64,000 bases of DNA from Macrocystis pyrifera. Taxonomy: Eukaryota; Sar; Phaeophyceae; Laminariales; Laminariaceae. The stretch covers positions 12,038,734-12,102,733 of the forward strand of contig JASSKH010000003.1 of NCBI GenBank assembly GCA_031763025.1. Direction: 5' to 3'. Position 1 is the stretch's first letter. Every line of letters begins with the position of its first letter. Positions 12,901 through 24,200 of the stretch are shown here, piece by piece. The notes under the pieces are model-generated. The model made no database searches. It worked only from the letters and a program-made list of their open reading frames with translations, and was not told where the DNA came from. Both the position numbers and the translations under genes were made by a program.

Positions 12901-15900
12901 TAGTCACGCCTGATAGACGCGTGCTCATGCAAGACACAAGACAAAAAGCGCGGCACAAACGGCTCCTCGCCACCCCCCGTCCACCTGTTGAGGTTCGAGA
13001 CGTCGATGGAGTCCATGTCAATGACGGTGATGTCGGTGATGGCAGAGAGCGCCAAGTCCTTGAGCAGTTCGCAGCCCAAGCCACCGGCACCGATGACGAG
13101 CACCTTCATGTCGTCCTCCAGATACTCTCCCATCTATTTTACGTAGAAGGGGTAGGTAGGCATCAAACCGCGGGGGGCGGGGGGGGGGGGGGGGGGGCGT
13201 ACTCATTTGTTGCTTGCCTTAGTCGTTCGACTATTGATCACGCGTCCCTTTCGAGACGCGGGGGGGGGGGGGGGGGGGGGGGGGGAGCTGGGGTTGTTGA
13301 AGACTGTTAATATACGGGTGGGAATGGACTCGTTTTAGTACGTAAAAAAAACAAAGAATGTCGCATGGTTGATATCTGGGGGAAAAAATCTTGAGGAAAT
13401 TAGCCGATCTGTGATTGGGAAAAAAAAAACTTTGCCACCAAAAAATCCGTTCGATGATGCTGCTTCTCAAAAAAAATACAAAAAGCAGTGCCGGCATCGA
13501 CGTTGTGGCGACGCGCTGAAAAAAAGTCAGCCCTGTTTTTAGCACGAAACGAGCTGCAGGACAGCGCACAACCAAGCCCAGAGCGTAGAGCAGCAGCGTA
13601 GACACGGAACGCGCGAGCAAGAACGAATCGCATGTTCCTGTGGGGGGGGTTGGGATTGGCGGCCGGCAGCACGAGAATGCTGCCCCCCCCTGTGAAACAC
13701 ATCTTGTACCGATCAAGCCGCAGTATGTGGTCCTGGTTTACTGCTGTTGGGCAGGTGTAGACAACAAGAGGAACATACCCACACACAGCATCGTCAATCG
13801 GCTGCGTGTTGCTATACTGCACTTCGCCGAGATCGGGATTTCGACGGCGCTGCCTGCCCCTCCGTGGAAGCGCGCCCCATCTCGAGCTCACGGGCTGTGT
13901 TGTTGCTGTACGTGCAGCTAGGCTTAAGCCTTGCGGCCAAGGCTGTATCCGCGCGCCCGAAATTTGCTTGGTGCTGCTGTACGTACTCGTACGTGCCTAC
14001 CACTCTGTTTGGAAATGTAAGAAACCTTTTATTTTCATATTTATATTTGAACCTGAACCATTCCTATATTTCCGGACAGAGTGGTACGGTAGAATATTTT
14101 TACTCGATCGTTTTCTCACGTAAGACAACAGTGATGCGTTCGCATCTGAACGCTAGGGGCAACTCGCTTCCCGCTGCATCAAGGCCCGATCACAGATGGT
14201 ATTCGCTGCGGCGATGACACCGGGTGTGACGACGATCGCTCGGCGTGCGGCCACGTTCATGTCTGGCACCGTTTGCCCGGTATAATGAAGACTGGACATC
14301 CTTTTTTTGATCTCGACATATTTTTTGTCGAATTTCCCATAAACAATTGACTCATCAAAAGAGTGTCCACTCCTGTACTAAATTTCTTGTCGGCTTCTTG
14401 TCAGATTCAGGCGCGGATTGCATTGCCGTGTGCGCACAGTCCTGACGCAGGTAGTGATTGGTAAAGATTTGCTAGTAGTGTCAAATAGTTCTTCCCTAGA
14501 CAGAAAGATACGAATACAACCTGAAAAATCGCGTTTTTCCGCATATTTCCACAAAAATAGACCGAAAAAAAATCTGCAGATCAAAACACAACCAATCACC
14601 GGCTCATTCTCCATTGATGGGATGTGTCTGTCGAACGCTATCATCCAATTCGTTTCCTGTGTGGAGAAATCAGGTATTCGGTGCTACACGTGAACGTAGT
14701 CTAAAACCAAGTAAATAGGGTGGCGGCAAACCATTGTTCACTTTTTTTAGTTTCAATATTTTTGAACTGATTCTCGAATAGACTGGACATTTTTTACGTC
14801 AACAATAAATCCATTCCCATGCCTAACTTTCGGAGTAACATACAAAGCTGTGAGGTACCAGGTATCGCACAGTCGTATGGGGTGGCACACGTATAGGTGG
14901 AAGGCTTGTGTATTCCGGGGATATTTGCGTAGGCAAGTGCCACGACGACCGACGACCGACGTTTCGGGTGTACTCGCCTCCACTCCGATGCAACCCAACA
15001 CAAGAGTCCTTCCAACCATGATCAGGAGCGCTGTTTACCTCGCCCAAGTGCTGAAGACCTCTCATGCCCCAGAGCATCGGGTCGTGCGGAAGAGAGATCG
15101 ACACCAAATTCCCGCATTTTGTCGGTTTCGCGTTTTTCTATACACGTAATATACGTACGGGTATGCGAGGATTACTGTAGGAAAAGGTAAAAGGTTCCAG
15201 CGATAATATCATATGTAGTTGGTCAAAGTGGCATTAACACGATTTTGCAGAGTTCTTGTGCCTTTCGTGATCGCGGATACCGCAGTACATTGCTACTATG
15301 ATCGAGAGTGAAAGTACACAACACGCCGAGAAACACTACGGATTCGAGCAAAATCCTTCTATTGAAAAAATACAACATTAGCCGTCGACGTAAAGTCAAC
15401 TACAGGAACTGAAGATGTATTTCCAGATCGCCCGCGAGAAAAAACACTACCAGGTCCTATTATAGTATAGAAAACAACTCCCCCGGACAGAATCCAGGGT
15501 CAACAGGCGAGTGCAGAATGACAATCCAATTAACCATTAACCGTCTATTTTCCCGTGCAAACAGCAGAAGGTGGCGACGCGCCTGGGTCCACGGAACGCA
15601 TAACTCATTGAAAATCGACCAGCAGCGGGAATGAACAACCCTGTCCGCGACAAAAATGAAGGCAAGTGCCGGCGGGGGAGAAAAGAAGACATCTGTGGCC
15701 TCGGCTTGTTCCCGAAAGCCGTTAAAGGGAAAAATTAACACCTCCCACGAGTCGACCTGGAGAGTAAAAGCTGCATGAAAAAAAAAAAGGCGGGAAAGCC
15801 TCAATCAAGAATTAGCACGATGCACCCTAAAATTAGTCGCTTCGCTACCTTATTCCGTTCGCGAGTGGAATGAGGCTGCGACGGAGGGTTGATCACGGAG

Positions 15901-16723
15901 ACTCTAACATATGTTGATGGGTATATTCTCAGGCGCCATTCGCTCGCGCTCGGCAAAATAAAAAAATATCGAAACAGAGCACTACGGACTATTAATATAT
16001 ACAGTATCAACACTACTAGTAGTACGTAGTAGAAGAAACTGCCAGAGACGTATGACTACTGGCCAAAGAGTCGAGGAGCGCCTCTCATATCAGTACTTGC
16101 AGCAACGATCACTGGTCTGGAGCAACGCGATCGAGCGTTCAACCCTTTGGGGACTTCGAACGGATAACTATGAGCATAGTGATGTATACATGGATGTCCA
16201 CGTCACCGGGAGGTTCGCCACACGAAACCCCAAAATGCGGTCTTGGCAGAAGCGTGATGCGGATGGTCGACGCTTCGCGAACCAGCCACCACCGCCGCCG
16301 CAGCAGCAGCAACAGCAACAGCAGAGTGGCACCAACAGAAGCAGCAAGACCAAGCACAGTCATCGCGAATTTGATTTCCCCGACGCAAAAGCAACAGAGA
16401 CACAGCTCATAATACTCTCCGAGACGCAATCGGGTTGAGCAGCAGCGCGCTCCCTTCCCCCCGCTCTGCCGTGCCTCGCTATGCCAACCCTCTCGCTGCG
16501 CCCCGCTCACATTCTCGAAGGGCTGGAACTCTCCTACCGCGAGCTGGCCGGTCTCCGAACCAAAGGGCGTCGGCCGGGACACCAGCTTCTCCAACGCCCT
16601 CCACCGCTGGCTGGGGTCCATGTCTTCTTGGCGGCCGTTGGGTGCCAGCAGTGGCGATGGCGGCGCCGCTAGCGCGGTGGAGACCACCGCGTCCGTCATC
16701 AAAGGTGTGTCTGCAGCCATCAT
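6987..16723 (-). CDS. UBA3: NEDD8-activating enzyme E1 catalytic subunit (UBA3)
   Basis: Nine exons join in frame: 16723-16511, 13133-12985, 12118-11977, 11046-10905, 9731-9555, 9201-9164, 8609-8416, 7890-7756 and 7185-6987. They total 1,389 nt and 462 aa, close to human UBA3 (463 aa). With its partner NAE1, the enzyme adenylates NEDD8, forms a thioester and passes it to UBC12, which activates cullin-RING ligases. Visible motifs are nucleotide-binding GAGGLG (86-91), the DVSNLNRQFLFR segment, the catalytic Cys 248 in [16 protein letters not shown], two CxxC zinc pairs (231/234 and 372/375), the [14 protein letters not shown] helix and a C-terminal E2-binding ubiquitin-like domain ending LEVIVRFST. 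Exon 6 is only 38 nt. I chose the first of two adjacent ATGs at 16,723; upstream sequence could be 5'UTR. Intron 1 (3.4 kb) and the others carry SINE, LINE and MITE copies. Each splice is canonical GT-AG. It is divergently arranged with the PAP gene. Confidence 0.93.
8378..8415 (-). repeat. Poly(G) run at the UBA3 intron 7 donor
   Basis: On the UBA3 sense strand the exon ends AT|gtgag and passes at once into more than 30 nearly uninterrupted G. The exon boundary is fixed by the conserved protein on both sides, so the donor sits against a potential quadruplex-forming tract. Confidence 0.7.
9838..10075 (+). repeat. GATCT-rich dispersed repeat, copy 1
   Basis: This is a block of about 240 bp containing GTAGATCATCT, CTGCCGTTGTGA, CAGATCCAACCCAGGAAACATG and ATGAGCTAGATCA segments. 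They recur in the same order at 30,315-30,530, 58,258-58,545 and, reversed, 46,437-46,765. It has no reading frame. It lies in UBA3 intron 4, antisense to the gene. Confidence 0.65.
10681..10855 (+). mobile_element. C-tailed SINE-like element (family C), copy a
   Basis: A unit of about 175 bp begins CACCCTTCAT and passes through CCTCACGGCGCTTCGCGCTTGG, CGGTGAAAACCCGAC, CCGGCAATGTAGGGATGCGAGG and CATACATGAT, ending AATGAGTAC followed by C-rich sequence. Five copies exist in the window. It lies in UBA3 intron 4, antisense to the gene, about 50 nt from the donor of the exon at 10,905. No A or B box is obvious. Confidence 0.8.
11672..11782. mobile_element. MITE-1, 111 bp, copy 1
   Basis: The terminal inverted repeats are about 28 bp (one end TTACGGGGGACCATAGTAAA or a close variant). 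The interior is AT-rich with ACTAACAATATTTGGT. It sits in a C-TA...TA-G context like the other copies at 29,708, 33,640 and 46,605. Too short to code; presumably mobilised by a Tc1/mariner-type transposase, given the TA target. It lies in UBA3 intron 3. Confidence 0.8.
12176..12396 (-). mobile_element. C-tailed SINE-like element (family C), copy b
   Basis: Same unit as at 10,681 but reversed, so it is sense to UBA3. It begins AGGATGCAGCTCACCC near 12,396 and ends GAGTACA followed by 28 C (G on the plus strand, 12,176-12,203). GAGTACA is repeated just before the tail. The tail ends about 57 nt upstream of the UBA3 exon 3 acceptor. Confidence 0.85.
13172..13285 (-). mobile_element. 5'-truncated LINE fragment with poly(C) tail
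   Basis: On the minus strand, about 60 bp (13,258-13,198) match the last codons and 3' end of the LINE at 58.7-62.4 kb (GACTAAGGCAAGCAACAAAT, then GAGTACG). A C run follows (13,197-13,172), and a second C run (13,285-13,261) abuts the 5' side. It is sense to UBA3, and the tail ends about 38 nt before the exon 2 acceptor at 13,133. Confidence 0.85.
15607..15790 (+). mobile_element. SINE family A, diverged 3' part, copy 3
   Basis: It shares the 3' body of the copies at 5,768 and 20,692 (GAAAATCGACCAGCAGCGGGAATG, GGCCTCGGCTTGTTCCCG, GGAGAGTAAAAGC) and an A run. The tRNA-like head is missing or unrecognisable. It lies in UBA3 intron 1. Confidence 0.65.
16283..16325. repeat. CCG/CAG/CAA microsatellite
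   Basis: Imperfect trinucleotide run in UBA3 intron 1. It produces artefactual poly-Gln, poly-Ala and poly-Leu frames on both strands. Confidence 0.8.
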
Positions 16724-18233
16724 CGGTTCTATCGAGGTCACCGAAACTTCGCCATCGCCTGTAACACAAATGATACCAGTATCACATACAAAAACCTCGA
16801 AACAGGCATTAGGAAGTCGTACGTACGGCGTTGGCCGAGGTTCTCAAGGTTGTGCGTTGTGAGGTCTCCACGTTAGACGGAGGGAGGGAGGGAGTGCGAG
16901 CGGAAAATGGAGAGAGGTGGTCCAAAGTAACGCGTGGGGCGGTCGGGGTAGGGGTGGTTGTGGTGGTTGTGATGGCGGTAGTAGCGACAATGGTGGTGGA
17001 ATTCGTGGTGGTGATAGTGGTGGTGGCGGTGGCGGTGGTGTTGTTGATGCTAGTGTTGTTGGTGGTGGTGTTGGTGGCGGTCAGTGGAGGTTCCTTCCAT
17101 CGAGTACCCGGTTACTCGCGCAGTCCGCTATCTGTATACTTCGTACTTGTGTACACCGTCAGTATGCGAGAATCTTTAGCAATTTCGGGCGTGAATGTCT
17201 TGTTCAAGGCGACGGACCCCCCAAAACAGCAAAGCTAGCTGCCGTCCAGGGTCTAATCTGCGGCGACTCTAAACGAGCGCCATTGTTGTACGAGCTATCA
17301 CATCATCGCATGCACTGGATTGGACAGCGGTGGTGCTGGAATGAAAAACACCGCAGTTTGCACTTTGCACTGCACTTCTGTGTTCCCTCCAAGCACACGA
17401 AAAGGAGCATGAGAGCATGCCCTCCATTTTGAAACGGTCTGCGGGCGACTTTCTCAGCACAAAATATGGCGGGATAGCGGAACACGGGGGCGCGTTCAAA
17501 GTGAGAGCCTCACGGCATGCCACGAATGGCGGTGAGATGCAAATGTAGCCCGATGTTCCAGAAGAGATTTATGTACGGTACTACTGCCTCATATAAAAAA
17601 GAACGAGCGCAAAGACACGCGCCCGGCACGAAAAAGTCGGTATCGGATGTAACGGAGTGTTGCATTGAGCTTTTTCATCGGAGTGCATGTCGATCTGTCG
17701 ATGCCCTCAACATTGCAACTTGTCAATGTCAATACACTTCTGATATAACCAGGTACAAAAGCACTCGACACCCAAAAGTGGAGACGTTCTGATTGTGTCT
17801 CACTACAGGTACTGCTGTCTGTCCTATGATACCACTCTATTATTAACAGTAATCGTACACTCTTTACCCATATCGCACATAGCAATATCAACAAAATATC
17901 ATAGCAACACAGTCAATGAGACCCACCGCCGGTCGTGCTGTCTTCCATAGACTTTCTTTTCATCACAGCTTTGCCCACGAGGTGATGATGCGTCTCGTCC
18001 CCTCACTTTTCAGACTATCAGCAGATACTGGTCATGCGTGTGTACTCCGGCTATCAGCCTGAGTGTGGGCTCCACGGTATTTTTTTAGTCCTCTTTTTTA
18101 CAGATCCCCCTACATAAACATGCCTACAATCATGAATGCAAACCCATATTCAAGTTTCACCATATTTCACTGTTCACTCTGCGTAACTGCATCACGCAGT
18201 TGGCGCTCCCAACACTGGCCATTCTCGTGGGCG
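16724..18233. promoter_or_regulatory. Divergent intergenic region between UBA3 and the PAP gene
   Basis: About 1.5 kb separates the two start codons, so both promoters should lie here unless there are 5'UTR introns. It holds a GGT/GTG-rich microsatellite (about 16,940-17,090). A TTACAG just upstream of the UBA3 ATG could be the acceptor of a 5'UTR intron. No conventional promoter element could be placed with confidence. Confidence 0.5.
16940..17090. repeat. GGT/GTG trinucleotide-rich tract
   Basis: Imperfect GGT, GTG and GTT triplets over about 150 bp in the divergent intergenic region. The valine- and glycine-rich frames read through it are artefacts. Confidence 0.8.
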
Positions 18234-21200
18234 ATGGCAATACCAACCTTACCCGTACTGCTCATTGCATCCGTCATTACGCTGGGGCTGGCGTTCCTTG
18301 TTCCAGTGGCCGCGTTTGTAACAACGTCGTACCCCTTACAGATCCGACGAGAACTCTTGCGTAGGACAGCAGGCGTGAATCGCGTATGTCAGCAAGAACG
18401 ATGCGGAGCGTCAGCCGTGAGCACCGTCACAATGGCCGGAGACGGCGTGGCTGAAGTGAAATCGAGGATTCTGCAGCTCGCAGCCGTCATGGATAGAGGA
18501 GGTATGGCGAACCCAGGTGAGCGAATAGCAGCAGGGATCGTATTGAAGAAAGGTACAGCAATCAGTAGACTACGCACGAGTTACTGCTGTAGTCAGCCAA
18601 TACGCGATCCATGTTACCCATCACCCATGGCTCATACTATTAATTGTGTAGACGTCAACACGTCAACTTGTGCTCTCGTCAGAAGCAGCTGTGCAGGCAC
18701 CAGACGCCAACGACACACTGCACCGGTATCCTCTTATGCTGACTTCGTATATATAGGTGAATACATACCTGGTATACATATACAGGTACATACTTGAGTT
18801 ACTGCAGATCATGGATCGGCATCGCACGTTTCCCCCCCCCCCCAAAAAACGGAGTTCTCTGCCGAGAGCGCCTACGAGTACGTAGCGTGCTTGTTAATAG
18901 GCGCATTTAGATGCGAGTCCACGAGGGAAGAAAGGGCCCAAGTCTTCTCGCGATAAAAATCCAAGGCAGGAAACGTCGAGGGGGGGAGGGAGAAGAGCCT
19001 GCTTTGCGATCCCGGATCTGAGTCACGACTATTAGGAAGGAGAGAGCCAAGAAGGGCGAATGTGATTAATAGGATGAAAAAAATATGTAATTACGAGGGC
19101 TCCGCATGGGTGCCTGCCGGCACCTATGCTCTGGATAAGGAAATGCAAGGCGCTTCGCTCCGCGGGCGGCTTACGCCGCCCGCTACGCTCGCTCATGAAG
19201 GAAAAGTACATCAAATTATGCGAAGCGGACAGCGATCCATGATTGAATATAGTTTTTTTTGTGATTGTAGTTGCGAACTGGCGACTTGATAACGCCAAGA
19301 GTCCCGCCGCCATGCTTCAGGAGAAAACAGCTCGGACGCCACATAAGCTTCGCGTTGCGGGCGGTTTTCCGCTACGCTCGCTCACATGTCGTACGTACGT
19401 ACATACCCCAGGTAGGGTGCTTAATTTCTTATTTTGCTATGCTCTTATGTCTGTACTCGTATGTACGAAAGAGAAAGCACAGCACGGCACAGCAACACAA
19501 CAAAAAAATGAAAATGAAACCGAAAATCTCGGAAAGCGAAAAAAATCCCCGTCCCCTCTCATGTATTAATGTCCTGCCTGATTGGAACACCTTACACCGG
19601 TCAAAAGGGAAAAAAAAAAAAAAAAAAAAAACGAACAGCAGAGCTTCTCTCTCCGTCTCGTACGCCGCCCGCCCCTCTCGCGACCATCTCGCAACCGATT
19701 CGGTCCGGGTAAAGCTTTCCTCCCTCTCGGCCACACTGAGCCCCGTCGCTCGCCTCGCGTGAACCCCGGTACTCACCGTGGCCGTCAACCGCCGGGTCGA
19801 CAATGTTGTTGCTCAGACTGCGCAGCTCTCTCTTTGAGCTTCAGCATGTCGCAAAAGTAAGCACCGGTTGAATCTTATCTTGCAATCCCGAACGACCCTT
19901 AATCGTACGAACTCATTTCAAAATCACAAATGGAAGCCAGACAGAGCCCATTCATTCATCCCTCGTGTCTCGAGGCACACGCGACGCCTAGGCACGAAAG
20001 CGGCGACCGCGCTCCGTGCAACCAACCCCCCCTCTACCCGCCAGCACCCGCTGTCACTCGTGACGGCGCCGCGATCGCCCGCGGTGCCGTGCTCCGAGTA
20101 CGCGAACGCACACGAAGCGAAAGAAGAAAAAAGGAAAAAAGAACCGAAAGTGCCAAGAGACATGGAGAAAACAAGACCCGCTGGAAAGGTCCGGCGAGGA
20201 ATGAAAGGAGGTGATTCCCAAGTGAGAACTCTGAGAGGCCAGGGATGTACCAACCGAGCACGCTCAGAGAGTGAGATATCTATAAGTAGTTCGAAATACC
20301 TCAGTGCCAATTTGTGACTACTTTTACGCAAGTTAACATATATACACTAATCGATCTTGTTACGAACAGGATCAGGTCAATGCCAAGTGGAATATGAAAA
20401 GGCAATGCCGAGTTTCAGTTCTCAGTTTTTGTATCTACCTCCCTGGCATTATAGACCTACTTTTATGGCATTTTTTTGCGACGTTGTTCAGTCTTTTTCA
20501 GCGATCTCTGAAAAGCCCAAAATCAGAACCGTTTATTAAGGGGCAGGAAACCATCGATACTTTTTATCTCAGTTTCTGGAGGGGGCAGAAATTAGCTCAG
20601 TCAGGTTTCTCACATTTCTCAGAACTGATAGTGCTTGGATTTTGTGTACTATAGTACTGCCTCCCTTTATCTACCCAGCTGTCAAGTAACCGGCGTCCCC
20701 GGTGGCTTGGTAGGTAGTCCGCGTGCCTGTCAAGATCAATTTCGTGGGTTCAAGTCCCACCGGGTGCATGCTCATAGGGACTTTTTCTTGCATAAAAAAT
20801 TGATAAGCGGAAAGCGCGAAAGCGTGAGTTGGCTACATTCGATGAAAATCGACGAGCAGTGGGAATGCTGAACCCTATGCGCGACAAAAAATAAAGGCAC
20901 GTACCGGGGGGGAGAAGGGACGACACCTGTGACCACGGCTTGTCCAGAAGATCGTCGGGGGTAAAACCTCCTACGAGTGGGCTGGAAAGTAAAAGTGATG
21001 GATAAAAAAATAAATAAAAATAAATAATAATAAATAACCACGCCCAAATATCACACCTATCCACGGCGATTACCTACTGCCAACGGCGCTTGTGCAGGAG
21101 AGATGGCTTCTCCCTCACATGAAAGCGATCGCAGCAGCACAACACCAAAAACAGGCATGCCGAGTTTCATTTCTCAGTTTTTGTATCTGTCTCACTCGCA

Positions 21201-24200
21201 TTCTAGACCAATTTTCTTCATGGCAATTTTTCGCGACGTTATTCTGTCCTTTTCAGCGATCTCTGAGGCCCAAAAATCAGAACCGTCTATTGTAGGCCAG
21301 GAAATCATCGATACTTGTGATCTCAGTTCCTGGAGGGGGCAGAAACCAGCTCAGTTTTGAGAAGTTTCTCACATTTCTCAGAACTGAGATTGCTTGGATT
21401 CAGTGTACTATAGTACTGCTTCCTCTTATCTGCCCAGCTGCCAATTACCCAATACCCACGCCGTAGTATCACACCTATCTACGCCGAGCTATACCTACTG
21501 TCAACGGTGCTTGTGTGGGAGCGATGGCCTCTCTCACACATGAAAGCGATAACAGCAGCAGCAGTAGTAGCAGGCATCGCTGCTGCCGTGGTTGGTTGCT
21601 GCTGCTGCTGTGCATCCGCAGCCGCAACACCAGCAGCAGCACAACAGCAGTGGCAGTAGCAGTAGCAGCATCGCAGCAGACAACAATTTGCAGTATCCGC
21701 CCAATTTACTTCGAGTACGACGCGTTCTGTATCCGCATTATCGCAATACGAAATACTCAATCATGACTACAGGCAGTAATTGTGGTAATAACCCGAGGTG
21801 CTGCGAGTATGAGCAGTATCGAACACCTGATACCTGATACCTGATATCGGTCGGCAATACAGGACAACAGCAAAGTACTGCTAACATGGGCAGTAAACTC
21901 TTTGTGAACCCTGAAATACTCAGGTTGGATATGCGTGAAGCGAACGCAGCAGTATCCACAGCAGCACAGAATCCGACATACTGCGAGTACTCGCAATTGG
22001 AGCAAGCAGTCTCGAACCCTCGATTACCTCCAATAGTGCTCGCCCAAACAACTTGACGCGTTTTTCACCAGAAAATGGTGAGGTGGATATCTGATCTCAT
22101 ACCAGGTACAAGAAATCGTACCTTCAAAGCGGTACCGTATCACCCATTTTTTTGGTAGATACGTGGCATCTTGATATGATTTTTTTTCAAAGTGCACAAC
22201 GTCTGCTGTGAGTACGACCGATTGAATGGTTGAAACTCTACTTTGGAAGCTCCGTGATACGCCAGACACGCTCATCGGGCGCGGTTGTTATGGATGTTTC
22301 GTTTTGCTTCGCACATATTGGAAGTAGAACGCCTCTGAACTACTGTACTGCTGCTTTAGTAGTACTCGTATCTCAATGCGCCTCAGAGATCAGACTTTGC
22401 AGAAGTAGACAGTCCGAACATGTACGACCACGTGTATGATATCCTCTGATGCATTTGGTCGTTTTTTTAATCGAAGTCACAACACTCGGCCGAATTGATA
22501 CTGTCCAACAACCTTCATTCAATTCGACCGGCGAAAACAAATGACGCGCCGAATTATAGCGAGAAAAACCAGATCACCGGAATATCCAACGATATGGTAC
22601 CAAAAACGGCGCGACACCCCGAGAAGGCGCGCGTAGTCGACCCGCGAAGAGAGACGGGCAAGGGAAGGCAGCCACCCAGTGACGCAAGACCGATGGGGTC
22701 GAATAAGCCGATGGCGACCCGCAAAGCAAGGGAGTCGGGAGAAAGCGATAGCATCAGCAAGGCCAAGAGATCGAACCTCGGCGAGAAAAAACTAAGATCG
22801 AGTCTGTCACAATAAGCTCTTCGGGGAGCAACAAACAATAGCGAAACAAATCTCCAGGACCGAAGAAAATAGAACCTCTGGTCTCCTCGCCGGAGCAAAG
22901 GTCCTTCGAGTTCGGGGTCGCTGCGCTCGTCGGTGGCGCGAGAGTCCGAGATGCGCGCACGGGAGAACGAACACCCGTCGGAGCCCGGCGAGCACGACCC
23001 TCGAGGACAGAAGCCAGGAAAGCGAAGTCGTCTAGAATCCAGCCTAAATTCAACACGAAATGTTCGGAATCGGAAGCGAATACTTCACTCTCAGTCGTCG
23101 CGAAGGATTGTATATACATCTATATGAGGGCGGAACCCTGACAAACTTGTTGCACTGATAGGAGCGGGGCCTCCATGTAAGTATACCCATGGTAATCCTT
23201 AGCCTGATCTGATTCGTTTTGGGTTGGTGGATCTCTCCCGCCCCTGACCGTCTTTTCGCACGGTTTCTTCGCCGGGGTGTGCCCCCTTCACGCCTGAAAC
23301 GCCCCCGGCGTCGGAGTATCCACCCGCTCGTTGCGCCTGCGTGACGCCTTGACGTTGAAATCTACGAAGGAACCTACGCAAATTCCTGCCCTGTCAGCGT
23401 TTTAGCCCGTGGTCTCTCGACGTGGCTTATGCATTCGCGTAGTTCTTTCATGCACGTCCCCTCCGACCTCCGACCTATGGGGAGGGTCAGCTACCAGGTC
23501 GGCGCTGCGGTCGTCAGGGCCTGCGCGGGTGGCTGTATCTGGGACATCCCCGATAGCACATGCCACCCAGGCTTAGTTGAGAACTGCCATCCATACAAAA
23601 TTATGCCGGGATATATATCTGAGAGAGATCGCATGTCACCTACAGTCAGTAGAGCTGTATTACGTGGATGCGGAGATGTACAGCTACAGCAGCACTGCTA
23701 CAGCAGCTACTGTGACGGCACCTTTCTACGGAGCTACGCTGTCGGTCATCGTGTACTCCCTGATGTAGGAGTTAGTTACACCGCCTTCTAGCATTCCGCC
23801 GCTTTTCGGTTATTCGGCAAGTAATAATCAGCATGCGGCCTTTTCGAACGTCCATGGAGTGTAGAGCGCACGCTCTCTTGGCATCGAATCTCAGCCTCCT
23901 CATCCTCTACACTATACGCCCATCCCGCAAGTCTGCGACCGGCGGCCGTCCAGGCCGCCGGCGTAGCCCCTTGTAATTACTATAGAATACTGCTGCTGTC
24001 CGCTATTAGTACAAAGTACCTGTGGTACTTGTAATTCAGAGCCCAGCATTATCACAATGAGATCGTCAACACGGCGGTTGTATGTCGTCGTAAGCATCTT
24101 ACCTGGTATCTTGCCCCAGCATCGCGGAACGGGCACTACTTGGCTGCCTGTTTGACTTGAACCCACACAACACGTAACAAATAGAATACACATTGCTGTG

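Noticed and set aside
14823..15107. Possible minus-strand exon ([15 protein letters not shown] before gtaaac)
   Set aside because: Lies in UBA3 intron 1; UBA3 phases already close without it, and no acceptor or homology supports it.
20692..20765. Functional tRNA gene
   Set aside because: A and B boxes are present, but the anticodon stem does not pair and the sequence is followed by a SINE body and tail in two copies.
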